64,000 bases of DNA from Caballeronia novacaledonica (GTDB lineage: Bacteria; Pseudomonadota; Gammaproteobacteria; Burkholderiales; Burkholderiaceae). Every line of letters starts with the position of its first letter. Position 1 is the first letter of the stretch. This document shows, piece by piece, positions 16,582-26,545 of the stretch. Where the stretch lies: contig NZ_OGTP01000004.1 of the NCBI RefSeq assembly GCF_900258035.1, forward strand, positions 124,001-188,000, given 5' to 3'. The notes under the pieces were generated by a model. It made no database searches, was not told the origin of the DNA, and worked only from the letters and a program-made list of their open reading frames with translations. The translations under genes were made by a program, and so were the position numbers.

Positions 16582-17357
16582 GCGGCGATCGCGCGCAGCA
16601 GGTCTGGGCGCGACTCGCATCCGTCATCGATCCGGAACTCGACGAGTCGGTGACGGAGCTCGGCTTCGTCACCACCGTCGAAGTCGATGCCGAAGGCGGC
16701 GTGGACATCGCATATCGTCTGCCGACTTACTGGTGCGCGGCGAACTTCGCGTATCTGATGGCGGCGGACATGCGCGCGGCCGTCGCGGGCCTGCCGTGGG
16801 TGACGCGCATCGGCCTCACGCTCGACGAGCACATGTACGCGGACGAGATCAATCGCGGCATGGCGCAGAACCTGTCGTTCCAGCGAGCCTTCGGCGACGC
16901 CGCCAGCGACGATCTCGACGAGGTGCGCCGGACGTTTCTCGTCAAGGCGTTCCAGCGCAGGCAGGAGGCGCTGCTGTCGCATCTGCTCGCCCGAGGGCAC
17001 GAAGGGGCGAAGCTGCTTGCGCTCGCCACGGACGAGCTTGCCGCGCTTGACGGCGATCCCGAAACCGCGCGTCTCATCCGGCGATACCTCGAGCGCCGTC
17101 ATGTCTGCGCGCACGAACTCGCCTTCGTCGATACCAACAGCGCGCCCATCGATCCCGCGGCACTCGGCGCTTATCTGCGCGCGTTGCGGCGCGTGGGCGT
17201 GAATGCCGAATTCAACAGCGCGCTCTGCCGTGGCCTGCTTGCGGCCCGCTACGGCGAAGTGGAGGCGCAGCCGATTCATTTTTTCCCGCGACCGCTCGAA
17301 CCAGACAACCATAAACCGGAGACAGGAGCACACGATGCCCAACATCATGCTGCATGA
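16578..17357 (+). CDS. DUF59/MIP18-like iron-sulfur or metal-assembly protein
   Basis: A 259-residue protein. Residues about 8-95 form a DUF59 (MIP18/PaaD/SufT) domain: ASVIDPELDESVTELGFVTTVEVDAEG, then a reactive-looking LPTYWCAANFAYL with one cysteine. Known relatives help assemble iron-sulfur or other metal centres. A helical C-terminal extension of about 150 residues, with HVCAHELAFVDTNSAPIDP, has no recognised motif. It overlaps the amidohydrolase gene by four bases upstream and the GroEL gene by 23 bases downstream. The context suggests loading or maturation of the diiron hydroxylase, which is inference. Confidence 0.85.
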   Translation: MSGDRAQQVWARLASVIDPELDESVTELGFVTTVEVDAEGGVDIAYRLPTYWCAANFAYLMAADMRAAVAGLPWVTRIGLTLDEHMYADEINRGMAQNLSFQRAFGDAASDDLDEVRRTFLVKAFQRRQEALLSHLLARGHEGAKLLALATDELAALDGDPETARLIRRYLERRHVCAHELAFVDTNSAPIDPAALGAYLRALRRVGVNAEFNSALCRGLLAARYGEVEAQPIHFFPRPLEPDNHKPETGAHDAQHHAA

Positions 17358-18972
17358 CGAAGAAGCGCGCGCGGCGCTCGGACGCGGCGTCGGCAAGCTC
17401 GCGCGCGCGGTGAGCGCCACGCTCGGGCCGAAAGGCATGAACGCGATCATCGACCGGCCGATCGGCTCGCCGATCATCTCGCGCGACGGCGTGAGCATCG
17501 CGAGCGAGATCGAGCTGGAAGATCCGTTCGAGAACATCGGCGCACAGGTCGTGCGCGAAGTCTCGAAGCAGACCAACGAAATCGCGGGCGATGGCACGAC
17601 CACGGCCACCGTCCTCGCGGATACGCTCGTGCAGCAAGGTCTCGAATGTCTCGCGGACGGCGCGAACCCGGTCGAGCTCGTGCAGGGGCTCGACGCGGCG
17701 GTAATCGAAGTCATCGCTGCGCTCAGGCGCGCGGCCACGCCGCTGCGCGGGCCGGAGGAAGTGCGCGCGGTCGCCGTGGTCGCGGCCAACGACGACTTCA
17801 CCGGCGGTCTCGTTGCAGAGGCGCTGGAGCGCGTGGGGCCGGACGGCATCGTCGATGTCGAGTACGGCACGACCGTGGAGACGCGGCTCGAAGTGGTCGA
17901 CGGCATGGCGTTCGATCGCGGCTATCTCTCGCATCACATGGTCACGGACATCGAACGCATGCAGGTGGTGCTCGACAGCCCGCTCATCCTGATGACCGAC
18001 CAGCGCCTGCAAAACCAGGCCGAAGTGACGGCGCTGCTCGCGCTCGCGAACGCAAGCAAGCGGCCGCTGCTGATCATCGCGGAGGAGGTCGCGCCCGCGT
18101 GCGTCGTCACGCTGCTGGCGAGCCGCGACAACGGCGGCCCGGCGGTCGCGGCGATTCATCCGCCCGAATACGGTCACTGGCGCAAGGCCATGCTGGAAGA
18201 CATTGCGATCGTCACCGGCGGGCGCGTCATCGCACGCGATCTCGGCGGCAGGCTCGAAGCCGTCGAAATGCGCGATCTGGGCAGCGCGCGGCAGGTCCGC
18301 GTATCGTCCAATCAGACCATCATCACCGCGGGCGGCGGCGATCCGGCGGCGGTGGCGGCGCGGCGTCAGCAGGTTGCGCGTCAGTACGAGATGGCGCCGG
18401 AGAACGTCGAGCGCGACAAGTTCGAAGTCCGGATGGCGAAGCTTTCCGGCGGCACCGCGATGATCCTCGCCGGCGGCGCGACGCCGGTCGAGCAGAAGCG
18501 CCGTCTGCATCTGATCGAGGATTCGATCAACGCGGCGCGCGCGGCGATCGCGGAGGGGATCGTGCCTGGAGGGGGCACGGCGTTGCTGCGCGCATCGGCG
18601 CAACTGGATGACCTGATCGGACGCACGCGCGGCGCGGCGCAACTGGGCGCGCTGCTGCTCAAGCGGGCGCTGGAGAAGCCGCTGTTCACGATCGCGTCGA
18701 ATTGCGGACTGGACGGCCATGCGATCGTCGCGCAGGTGGCGGCGGCCGGCCGCGGTGCCGGGCTCGATGCGCGCACCGGCGAGATCGTCGATCTGCTGGA
18801 GCGCGGCATCATCGATCCGGTGAAGGTGACGTATAGCGCGGTGCGCAATGCGGCATCCGTCGCCGGGCTGATTCTGACGACCCAGACGCTGATCGCCAAG
18901 AAGCCCGATCTCGCCGATCCGACAGCCGGGCCGGCGCTCGGTGCGGGCGCCGAACTGCTCGGGAGAAAATAG
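17335..18972 (+). CDS. mimG: Dedicated GroEL-type chaperonin of the monooxygenase operon
   Basis: A 545-residue Cpn60 subunit with the ATPase motifs of group I chaperonins (ATLGPKGMNAII, AGDGTTTATVLAD, and VPGGGTALLRA near the C terminus). The start at 17335 follows AGGAG and lies within the end of the DUF59 gene. No groES gene is adjacent, and the C terminus ends GAGAELLGRK without the GGM-rich tail of housekeeping GroEL. In mycobacterial Mim systems a GroEL-like protein in the operon is required to fold the hydroxylase large subunit (established for MimG). The same role is likely here. The housekeeping copy should lie elsewhere. Confidence 0.93.
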   Translation: MPNIMLHDEEARAALGRGVGKLARAVSATLGPKGMNAIIDRPIGSPIISRDGVSIASEIELEDPFENIGAQVVREVSKQTNEIAGDGTTTATVLADTLVQQGLECLADGANPVELVQGLDAAVIEVIAALRRAATPLRGPEEVRAVAVVAANDDFTGGLVAEALERVGPDGIVDVEYGTTVETRLEVVDGMAFDRGYLSHHMVTDIERMQVVLDSPLILMTDQRLQNQAEVTALLALANASKRPLLIIAEEVAPACVVTLLASRDNGGPAVAAIHPPEYGHWRKAMLEDIAIVTGGRVIARDLGGRLEAVEMRDLGSARQVRVSSNQTIITAGGGDPAAVAARRQQVARQYEMAPENVERDKFEVRMAKLSGGTAMILAGGATPVEQKRRLHLIEDSINAARAAIAEGIVPGGGTALLRASAQLDDLIGRTRGAAQLGALLLKRALEKPLFTIASNCGLDGHAIVAQVAAAGRGAGLDARTGEIVDLLERGIIDPVKVTYSAVRNAASVAGLILTTQTLIAKKPDLADPTAGPALGAGAELLGRK

Positions 18973-19180
18973 GCGGCCCGCCTTGTGCGTCGCCACACGC
19001 GGCCGGCGCCGGAAGCGTTTCCCCGAAAGGACGTGGCGCACGCGTGAGGTCTATACTCAGCGGACGATGTCGCGCAGCCACCGGGCGCTCTGCCCGGGGC
19101 TGGCCGGCACGTCCTCGCGAGTCGCGCCGAGTTCCGCCACAGAGCGGGCTGCGCGTCCCCACCTCGCACGGAGGAGACAC

Positions 19181-21238
19181 ATGACGAGGCGCCTCATCGG
19201 CATGCCGGCTGGCGACGATTCCGCGGGCGAAGGCGGCATCGCCGGGCGGACACGCCCCGACGTGAACGCTGGATTTCAATCGGACAGCAGCACCATGCTC
19301 GCGTGGGAACGCTTTCTGGCGGGCGAAATCACGACCGCCGCACCGACCGAGCTCATCGCGTCGTGGAAGCGGAGTCTGCAATCGGGCGTCAATCCGACCT
19401 CGGGCGCGGCGCCGTTCGCGGTGCATGGCGATGCGATCGACGCGCTGCGCTGGCGTCATCGCGAACTGTTGGCGGCATCGGACCGGCTGTTCGCGGCGAC
19501 GGCGGATCTCTTCGTCGGTTCGTCCTCGATTCTGCTGCTCACCAATGCCGACGGCGTCATTCTGAAGGCCGCCGGCGACCTGCACACGCTCGACGCGGGC
19601 GAAAAAATCCATTTGATGACGGGCGGCGACTGGCGCGAGGCGACGGCCGGGACCAACGGCATCGGCACGGCGCTGGCGACGCGCCAGCCGACCTATATTC
19701 ACGCCTCCGAGCATTTCTGCGAAGGCATCAAGGCGTGGAGCTGCGCCGCCGCGCCGATCTGCGAGCCGGGAACGGGCGCGGTGCTCGGCGTCCTGGACAT
19801 TTCGGGGCCGCCATCGACGTATCAGATCAACAATCTGACGCTCGCCGTGACGGCCGCGCGGCAGATCGAAATGGTGCTCGCGGAGCAGGTGGCGCGCGAG
19901 CAGATGCGCCTGCTTGCGTTTTGTCTGCAACGGCTGTCGTCGGCGGATGCGGCGGGGCTCATCGCCATCGATCGGCGCGGGCGCTTCGTGCACACCACCG
20001 CGCGCATTCCGCTGCCCATCAACCTGGGCGAGCGGTTTCCCGGCATGAGCGAGCATTGCCCGATCGAAGACTGGCCCAATCATCTTCCGCAAGGCTTGCG
20101 GCCGGAATGGTTCGATCCGGTCGTCGCGGACGGCGAAGCGATCGGGGCGATGCTCATCGTCCCGGCGCAGTCCGGGCTTGCGGGCGCGTCGCGTCTGACG
20201 AGCGGTGCGCGGCGCGTCGGCGTGCAGGTTCAGGGGCGCAGCGAAGCCGATCCGAAACGCAACTGCTTCGGGCAGATCATCTGTCAGAGCGCGGCGATGC
20301 AGCGCGCCATCGATCGCGGACGGCAGCTTGCGCGGCGCCGGGTGCCGGTGCTGATCGAAGGGCAGACGGGCGTCGGCAAGGAGCTTTTCGCGCGTGCGAT
20401 CCACGGCGAGGAGTCCGGCGAAGGTCCGTTCGTGGCGTACAACTGCGGGGCGGCGTCGAAGGAGCTGATCGGCGCGGAACTGTTCGGGCACGTGCGCGGC
20501 GCCTACACGGGCGCGACGGCGGAAGGGCGGCCCGGGCGCTTCGAACTCGCGCACGGCGGAACGCTGTGCCTCGACGAAATCGGCGAATTGCCGCTCGATC
20601 TCCAGCCCATTCTGCTGCGCGCGCTGGAAGAGGGCGTGATCTACCGACTCGGCGATACCCAGCCGCGCCGCGTCGATGTGCGGCTCCTCGCCATGACGAA
20701 CCGGAACCTGCGCGAAGAGGTCGAGTGCGGGCGTTTTCGCGCGGATCTCTACTATCGCGTCGGCGTGACGCGGATCTGCATTCCGAGCCTGCGCGAACGC
20801 GACGGCGACGTCGATCTGCTGATCGAGCACTTCAATCGCGCGCTTGCGCTGCGGCATGGCGTGCCCGCGAGAGAGTTTGCGGACATCGTGATGGAAGTGC
20901 TGCGCGCTTACTCGTGGCCTGGCAATGTGCGCGAGCTGCGCAATCTCGTCGAGAACCTGCTGCTCACGTCCAATGACAAGCGCGTGATGCTGGCCGAATT
21001 GCCCGCCGAGGTGCTCGACGAATCTCCCGCCGCGCGCGACAGCGTGACATCCGGCGCCGCGCCGGGCACGGGAAGTCTGGAGGAAACCGAGCGATTCGCC
21101 ATTGCGCGTGCGCTGCGGCATGCGCAGGGCAACATGGCGCAGGCCGCGCGTGCGCTGGGCGTGTCGCGCAGCACGCTGTATCGAAAGATGGAGCAGTACC
21201 GGATTCGCGCCGAGGCTTCGGCGATCTCGTCCCATTAG
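19181..21238 (+). CDS. mimR: Sigma54-dependent activator of the monooxygenase operon (AcoR/MimR type)
   Basis: A 685-residue bacterial enhancer-binding protein starting at the ATG after GGAGGAGAC. The N-terminal 330 residues form an AcoR-like sensor region with a GAF-type domain ([18 protein letters not shown]-like, then [14 protein letters not shown]). The AAA+ domain has Walker A GQTGVGKE near residue 392, the sigma54-contact loop GAYTGA near 440, and [12 protein letters not shown] as Walker B. The C terminus carries a Fis-type helix-turn-helix ([19 protein letters not shown]). It lies downstream of the operon it should activate. The paired 17-bp sites at 8986-9046 and 11000-11048 are its probable targets. 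A weak -10-like TATACT is at 19052. Confidence 0.93.
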   Translation: MTRRLIGMPAGDDSAGEGGIAGRTRPDVNAGFQSDSSTMLAWERFLAGEITTAAPTELIASWKRSLQSGVNPTSGAAPFAVHGDAIDALRWRHRELLAASDRLFAATADLFVGSSSILLLTNADGVILKAAGDLHTLDAGEKIHLMTGGDWREATAGTNGIGTALATRQPTYIHASEHFCEGIKAWSCAAAPICEPGTGAVLGVLDISGPPSTYQINNLTLAVTAARQIEMVLAEQVAREQMRLLAFCLQRLSSADAAGLIAIDRRGRFVHTTARIPLPINLGERFPGMSEHCPIEDWPNHLPQGLRPEWFDPVVADGEAIGAMLIVPAQSGLAGASRLTSGARRVGVQVQGRSEADPKRNCFGQIICQSAAMQRAIDRGRQLARRRVPVLIEGQTGVGKELFARAIHGEESGEGPFVAYNCGAASKELIGAELFGHVRGAYTGATAEGRPGRFELAHGGTLCLDEIGELPLDLQPILLRALEEGVIYRLGDTQPRRVDVRLLAMTNRNLREEVECGRFRADLYYRVGVTRICIPSLRERDGDVDLLIEHFNRALALRHGVPAREFADIVMEVLRAYSWPGNVRELRNLVENLLLTSNDKRVMLAELPAEVLDESPAARDSVTSGAAPGTGSLEETERFAIARALRHAQGNMAQAARALGVSRSTLYRKMEQYRIRAEASAISSH

Positions 21239-21266
21239 TTCCTTTCCGATTTCCGCGTATTGCAAG

Positions 21267-21304
21267 CGCGCCGGTCCCGATGCACTCGCGTTCTGACCGG
21301 CGCG
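21267..21304 (+). terminator. Terminator-like hairpin after the regulator gene
   Basis: CGCGCCGGTC at 21267-21276 pairs perfectly with GACCGGCGCG at 21295-21304, a 10-bp stem with an 18-base loop, 29 bases after the mimR stop. No T-run follows, so it is a weak intrinsic terminator at best or a transcript-stabilising hairpin. Confidence 0.45.
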
Positions 21305-21520
21305 GATTCTCGCCTGCTTCAATCTGACAGGCCACCCGCTTGCGGGCGTCGGGTACTCGATCGTGTCGCTGTTGCCCTGTCTTGCCGTCACGTTCTTCTG
21401 GGGACTACGGCAGGATCGGCTCATCCGTCAGCGCCATCGCGAAGTACAGTGCGCAAGCCCTGCGGACGCGAGCCAGTTGCCGGTACGCTGAGTCAACCAC
21501 GACACGAGGCGCGGCATCGT
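21305..21520. other. Intergenic stretch with a short hydrophobic reading-frame remnant
   Basis: No complete gene. A plus-strand frame near 21340-21420 reads VGYSIVSLLPCLAVTFFWG, which looks like a transmembrane segment of a lost membrane protein, and then stops. It lies between two convergently ending genes. Nothing else is recognised. Confidence 0.3.
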
Positions 21521-22897
21521 TCAGGCAAGACCGCCCATCAGCGTGTATTTGACGTGCACATATTCCTCGATTCCATGATGACTGCCTTCGCGCCCGTAAC
21601 CGGATTGCTTCACGCCGCCGAACGGCACCGAAGCCGTGCCGACCGAGCCGGAGTTCAGGATCACCATGCCCGCCTCGAGGTTGCGCGACAGCCGGAACGA
21701 GAGGCCCAGTTCGCGCGTGAACGCATAGGCGACGAGACCATATTCGCTGTCGTTGCTGCGTGCAATGACTTCGGCTTCGGTGGAGAAGCGGTAGAACGGG
21801 AAGACGGGTCCGAATATTTCGGCGGAGGCGATCGGCATATTGTCCGCGACATCGACGAGGATGGTGGGCGCATAGAAAAGCCCGCCTTTCGCGTGCGGAC
21901 ATCCGCCGAGCACGACCTTGGCGCCGCGTTCGCGCGAATCGTCGACAAGCTGGCCGACCTTCCCGATGGCCGCGCGATTGATCAGCGGACCGACGACGAA
22001 CCCCTCCTGCAGCCCTTGATCGACGGGAATTGCCTCGACGAGCGCCTTCACGCGCTGAACGAACGAGTCATGCACGCCGGCCTGAACATACACGCGGTTC
22101 GGCGAGATGCAGACCTGCCCGCTGTTGCGCAGCTTGGCGGACACGAGCGCCTTTGCGGCTTCGTCCAGATCGGCGTCGTCGAAAACGATGAACGGTGCGT
22201 TGCCGCCCAGTTCCATCGTCATCTTCTTCAGCGTCCCGGCGCATTGCGCGGCGAGCAGCTTGCCGACCGCGGTCGAACCGGTGAACGAGATCTTGCGGAT
22301 GCGCGGATCGTCGGTGATGAGCTTGCCAATCTGCGCGGGGTCGCCCGTGACCATCTCGAACACGCCTTCCGGAATACCGGCGCGGCGCGCGTACTCGAGC
22401 AGCTTGTACGCGGTCAGGGGCGTTTCCTCTGCGGGCTTCACGAGGATCGTGCAACCTGCCGCGAGCGCGGTCGCCACCTTGCGCGTGATCATCATGAACG
22501 GAAAATTCCATGGTGTAATCGACGCCACTGGCCCGACAGGTTCTTTTGTGACGATCACCGCCGCGTCTTTCGAGTGAGTGGGGATGGTATCGCCGTACAC
22601 TCGTTTCGCTTCCTCCGCGTACCATTCGACGAAGCCCAACCCATATTCGATTTCGCCGAAGGCTTCCGACATGCACTTGCCGTTCTCGCGGCACACCAGT
22701 TCGGCGAATGCGGTCTTGTCGGCGCTGACGAGGTCGAACCATTTGCGCAGCAGTTCGCTTCGCTCGCGTGCCAAGGTGCGCGACCAGGCCGGAAAGGCCG
22801 CGCATGTGCGATCGATCGCCGCGAGCACCTGCGCTTCCGAATGATGTTCGACTTGCCCGACGCGCGTGCCGTCGGCGGGATTAAACACATCGATCAT
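21521..22897 (-). CDS. NAD(P)-dependent aldehyde dehydrogenase, succinate-semialdehyde type
   Basis: A 458-residue aldehyde dehydrogenase. Catalytic residues are in place: N131 (PWNFP), E229 (MELGGNAPF) and the nucleophile C263 (NSGQVCISPNRVYV). Overall sequence and length resemble succinate-semialdehyde dehydrogenases, but such enzymes are promiscuous. Being next to the monooxygenase island, it could oxidise a downstream aldehyde such as lactaldehyde or methylglyoxal; this is speculation. It is convergent with mimR and divergent from an AraC regulator 163 bp away, which probably controls it. No sigma54 promoter was seen in front of it. Confidence 0.92.
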   Translation of the reverse strand: MIDVFNPADGTRVGQVEHHSEAQVLAAIDRTCAAFPAWSRTLARERSELLRKWFDLVSADKTAFAELVCRENGKCMSEAFGEIEYGLGFVEWYAEEAKRVYGDTIPTHSKDAAVIVTKEPVGPVASITPWNFPFMMITRKVATALAAGCTILVKPAEETPLTAYKLLEYARRAGIPEGVFEMVTGDPAQIGKLITDDPRIRKISFTGSTAVGKLLAAQCAGTLKKMTMELGGNAPFIVFDDADLDEAAKALVSAKLRNSGQVCISPNRVYVQAGVHDSFVQRVKALVEAIPVDQGLQEGFVVGPLINRAAIGKVGQLVDDSRERGAKVVLGGCPHAKGGLFYAPTILVDVADNMPIASAEIFGPVFPFYRFSTEAEVIARSNDSEYGLVAYAFTRELGLSFRLSRNLEAGMVILNSGSVGTASVPFGGVKQSGYGREGSHHGIEEYVHVKYTLMGGLA

Positions 22898-23060
22898 GCT
22901 TTATTCTCCGAAGTAAGTAAGCCTTCTCAGCGCATCGACGCATGGTGATGCGCATGCGGATGCATGATCGAATGTTAGGGACGTTGCAACGGGACGAGAA
23001 CGTATGATCGTCTGCGAAGCTTGCCCGATTCTATGAACCCACTGTTATCGAACTCGAAGG

Positions 23061-24047
23061 ATGAAAACGCACCGCTCTCCCAAACTGCCGACGATGGAAA
23101 CCGAAGCCGCTGCAATGGCTCGTGTGCACGCTTCGATGGTGAACCGCCTGCTGGAACTCGCGCCAAACGAAGGCTATAACGCGACGCCGATGCCGGACAT
23201 TCGCCTGTTGCGATCGAATCGTCCGCTCGCGCGCACGCCCGTGCTCTACGAGCCGGGTATCGTGGTCATCGCGCAAGGCCGTAAGCGCGGTTATCTCGGC
23301 AGCAAGGTCTATGTCTACGATGCGCAGCATTATCTTGCTGTCGCCTTGCCGCTGCCGTTCTCGATGGAAACCGACGCCACTGCAGACGAACCGTTGCTCG
23401 CGGTGTACGTGCGCCTCGATCCGACGCTTGCAGCCGATGTGTTGCTGCAAATCGACGAGCGCAACGGCGTGGTGCCGGGCGAGCCGGGCGGCATGGCCAC
23501 GACGAAGCTCGATGTGGCGCTCGGCGAAACCATGCTGCGCTTCCTCGATGCGATGCGCGATCCGCTCGAAGCCGCGGTTCTGGGGCCAACCCTCGTGCGG
23601 GAGGTCTACTTTCGCGTGTTCATCGGAGAGCAGGGCGCTTCGATGCGTGCGGCGCTCAACCTGGATGGAAACTTCGGGCGCATATCGAGAGTGCTGCGCA
23701 TGATTCATTCGAATTATGCCGAGCCGCTGACGATCGAAACGCTCGCAAGGGAAGCGGCAATGAGCGTGCCGTCGTTTCATCTGCACTTCAAGGCGGCCAC
23801 GAACACTTCGCCGCTGCAGTACATCAAGTCGACGCGACTCCATCAGGCGAGGCTATTGATGGCGCGGCAAGGCATGACGGCTGCTGCGGCCAGCGCACGG
23901 GTGGGCTACGAGAGCGCGTCACAGTTCAGCCGCGAGTTCAAGCGGCTCTTTGGTGGCACGCCTTCGGAAGAATTGCGGCGAATGAAACGGCATTTTGCAG
24001 TCCCGGAAGCGGATCCGGGGTCGTCGCTATATGTTTCGTCGCATTGA
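23061..24047 (+). CDS. AraC family regulator, YqhC-like N-terminal domain
   Basis: A 328-residue regulator. The N-terminal 190 residues match the AraC_N domain of YqhC-type proteins (LYEPGIVVIAQGRKRGYLGSKVYVYDAQHYLAVALPLPFSMET). The C-terminal domain has both helix-turn-helix motifs, ending ARVGYESASQFSREFKRLFGGTP. YqhC-type regulators respond to aldehydes and control aldehyde reductases. Here the divergent neighbour is an aldehyde dehydrogenase, which fits aldehyde sensing. The ATG used is the first in the frame; a second (MARVHASM) is possible. Confidence 0.92.
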   Translation: MKTHRSPKLPTMETEAAAMARVHASMVNRLLELAPNEGYNATPMPDIRLLRSNRPLARTPVLYEPGIVVIAQGRKRGYLGSKVYVYDAQHYLAVALPLPFSMETDATADEPLLAVYVRLDPTLAADVLLQIDERNGVVPGEPGGMATTKLDVALGETMLRFLDAMRDPLEAAVLGPTLVREVYFRVFIGEQGASMRAALNLDGNFGRISRVLRMIHSNYAEPLTIETLAREAAMSVPSFHLHFKAATNTSPLQYIKSTRLHQARLLMARQGMTAAAASARVGYESASQFSREFKRLFGGTPSEELRRMKRHFAVPEADPGSSLYVSSH

Positions 24048-24120
24048 TGCGGTGGTTGCGTGGTTTCGACCATCGTCTGTCGAGGCCCTTTGACAGATCC
24101 GGCTGGCGAGGTTCGAATTC

Positions 24121-24510
24121 GTGGCGTCGCGAGCAGCGACGAAAGGGGTGGACGTGGGCAGTGTTGGCGGTTCTGTCGCAGGCGACGATGACGATCACAC
24201 GCCATCGGGCAAGACATCAAGCAAAGCCGCACGGACCCGGAAAGCGGCTACATGGTGCGCGAGGACAAGCCCAAAGGGTTTTTCTATCTGGATCACCGTA
24301 CGGTGGATGCCAGGCACGCGATCATCACCGATACGCACGTCACGCCCACCTCGGTGCACGACAGTCAGCCGTATCTGGCCAGGCTGGAGCGGCAGCGCAA
24401 GCGTTTTGGATTCGAGGTTCGCCGAGCAGTGTTTGCTGGCGGCTGCCGCGCAGAACATCAAGAAGATTGCGCTGCTGTTGAGCCGCCTGCGGCGGCTTTT
24501 AACTCATTTA
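24121..24510 (+). pseudogene. IS1182-family transposase remnant
   Basis: Pieces of an IS1182-type transposase are spread over two frames. First comes GDDDDHTPSG near 24180. A second frame from about 24213 reads SRTDPESGYMVREDKPKGFFYLDHRTVD, then ITDTHVTPTSVHDSQPYL and RKRFGFEV. A jump in the first frame gives CLLAAAAQNIKKIALLLSRL, the usual C-terminal end. The catalytic core between the last two pieces is deleted and both ends of the protein are incomplete, so the element is dead. It lies just beyond the 3' end of the glp operon. Confidence 0.8.
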
Positions 24511-24703
24511 TCGGGCGCTCAGACGCGTATCGGAGAGCTTGCCGGACGCCTGCCGGTTTGCCTGATGCCCCATCGAGACGGGCGCGTTTTAATTCGACTT
24601 GCTTGCAAATGAAAAACCCCACGTCTGAAAAACGTGGGGTTGGTCAGCAGTCTGAGGCGGCACTATCAAGTGCCGCCCATCCATAAGCGCGCCGTCAAAA
24701 ACC
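24511..24703. terminator. Terminator-like hairpin between IS remnant and glp operon
   Basis: AACCCCACGT at 24615-24624 pairs with ACGTGGGGTT at 24632-24641, a perfect 10-bp stem with a 7-base loop. The stem lies beyond the stop of glpV (minus strand) and after the transposase remnant (plus strand), so it can end transcription from either side. No further gene is seen in this gap. Confidence 0.6.
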
Positions 24704-26443
24704 TCACCGCACCTTGCCCGCCTTCCACGCCGACAGCAGTTGCTCATACTTCACCGTCTCGCCCTTCGGTTTCTCGTTGGCGAGCGCCTTCCACGGCGCG
24801 TGCTGGTCGGACAGCCATTTGGACGGATCGCTTTGCGGATTCAGTTCCGGCGCGCAAACCTTCATCCCGGCCCGCTGCAAACGGGACAACACCTGATCCA
24901 TTTCCTTCGCGAGGGTGTCCATTGCAGCCTGCGGCGTTTTCTCACCGGCGACGGCGGTGCCGACGTTCTTCCACCAGAGTTGCGCCATCTTCGGATAGTC
25001 GGGCACGTTGTTGCCGGTCGGCGTCCACGCGACGCGCGCCGGGCTGCGATAGAACTCGATCAAGCCGCCGTACTTGTCCGCGTTTTTCGTGAAGTAGTCG
25101 CTATGAATGTCGGAGTCGCGAATGAACGTGAGACCGACAATCGACTTCTTGAGCGACACGCTCTTCGACGTCACGAACTGCGCGTACAGCCACGCGGCGG
25201 CGCGCTGATTCGGCGGCGTCGATTTGAAGAACGTCCACGAGCCTACGTCCTGATACCCGTTTTGCATGCCTTCCTTCCAGTAAGCGCCGTGCGGGGAGGG
25301 CGCCATGCGCCACTTCGGCGTGCCATCCGCATTCGTGACGTTGCCCGGCTTGAGCATCGACGCCGTGAACGCGGTGTACCAGAACACCTGTTGCGCGATC
25401 CGGCCTTGCGCGGGCACGGGGCCCGCTTCGCTGAAGGTCATGCCCGACGCTTCCGGCGGCGCGTATTTCTTGAGCCAATCGATGTATTTGGTCGTCGCGT
25501 AGACCGCTGCCGGGCTATTGGTGCCGCCGCCGCGCGACACCGACGCGCCCACCGGATGACAACCATCAGGCGTCACGCGAATGCCCCATTCGTCGACGGG
25601 CATGCCGTTCGGAATACCCTTGTCGGCTTCGCCCGCCATGGAAAGCCAGGCGTCCGTGAAGCGCCAGCCGAGCGACGGGTCTTTCTTGCCGTAATCCATA
25701 TGTCCGTAAACCTTTTCTCCGTCGATGTTTTTCACGTCGTTCGTAAAGAATTCGGCGATGTCTTCATACGCGGACCAGTTGACCGGCACGCCGAGATCGT
25801 AGCCGTATTTCGCCTTGAACTTGTCCTGCAAATCCTTGCGTGCGAACCAGTCCGCGCGGAACCAGTAAAGGTTCGCGAACTGCTGGTCGGGAAGCTGATA
25901 GAGCTTTTTGTCCGGCGCGGTCGTAAAACTCGTGCCGATAAAGTCTTTCAGGTCGAGACCGGGGTTCGTGTAATCCTTGCCTTCGCCTGCCATGTAATCG
26001 GAGAGCGGAACGATCACGCCATAGCGATAGTGCGTGCCGATCAGGTCCGAGTCCGAGATCCAGCCGTCGTAAATGCTTTGCCCGGATTGCATCGAGGTCT
26101 GCAATTTCTCGACGACATCCCCTTCCTGAATGATGTCGTGCTTCACCTGAATGCCGGTGATTTCACTAAACGCCTTGGCAAGCGTTTTGGATTCGTAGGT
26201 ATGCGTGTCGATGGTTTCCGACACCACATGAACTTCCTTGACGCCTTGCGATTTGAGTTTCGCCGCGGTGTCGATGAACCATTTCATCTCGTCCATCTGC
26301 TGCTGTTTCGAAAGCGTGCTCGGCTGAAACTCGCTGTCCACCCATTTCTGCGCCTCGGGCGTGCCCGCCAGAGCCTGGTTCGCGAAGGCACTCGACACGA
26401 TGCTTGCCACTGCCAGCGCGACGATCCGTCTCCTCTGATGCAT
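24704..26443 (-). CDS. glpV: ABC transporter substrate-binding protein, glycerol type
   Basis: A 579-residue periplasmic solute-binding protein. The ATG at 26443 follows AGGAGA and starts a Sec signal peptide (MHQRRRIVALAVASIVSSAFANQALA). The frame continues to 26500 but would bury the signal. The size, larger than most binding proteins, and the sequence (VHVVSETIDTHTYESKTLAKAFSEITGIQVKHD, then DQQFANLYWFRADWF) match the GlpV binding protein of the rhizobial GlpSTPQUV glycerol importer. It is the last gene of the operon and is separated from glpU by about 100 bases. Confidence 0.88.
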   Translation of the reverse strand: MHQRRRIVALAVASIVSSAFANQALAGTPEAQKWVDSEFQPSTLSKQQQMDEMKWFIDTAAKLKSQGVKEVHVVSETIDTHTYESKTLAKAFSEITGIQVKHDIIQEGDVVEKLQTSMQSGQSIYDGWISDSDLIGTHYRYGVIVPLSDYMAGEGKDYTNPGLDLKDFIGTSFTTAPDKKLYQLPDQQFANLYWFRADWFARKDLQDKFKAKYGYDLGVPVNWSAYEDIAEFFTNDVKNIDGEKVYGHMDYGKKDPSLGWRFTDAWLSMAGEADKGIPNGMPVDEWGIRVTPDGCHPVGASVSRGGGTNSPAAVYATTKYIDWLKKYAPPEASGMTFSEAGPVPAQGRIAQQVFWYTAFTASMLKPGNVTNADGTPKWRMAPSPHGAYWKEGMQNGYQDVGSWTFFKSTPPNQRAAAWLYAQFVTSKSVSLKKSIVGLTFIRDSDIHSDYFTKNADKYGGLIEFYRSPARVAWTPTGNNVPDYPKMAQLWWKNVGTAVAGEKTPQAAMDTLAKEMDQVLSRLQRAGMKVCAPELNPQSDPSKWLSDQHAPWKALANEKPKGETVKYEQLLSAWKAGKVR

Positions 26444-26545
26444 GGTCTTCTCCTGTGTCTTCCGCGCCCCTTCGATTATGTCGGCGCCCGCTGGGGGCAT
26501 CAGCGGAACCGGCAGTTGTCAGTCTTCATTGCATGCGTCGGCTTT

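Noticed and set aside
17212-19041. 609-codon open frame antisense to GroEL
   Set aside because: Same shadow effect; no ribosome site and no recognisable domain.
18809-21424. 871-codon open frame antisense to the sigma54 activator and GroEL end
   Set aside because: GC-rich codon use leaves the opposite strand free of stops. The translation is arginine/alanine-rich with no family pattern, while the plus strand encodes clear, conserved proteins.
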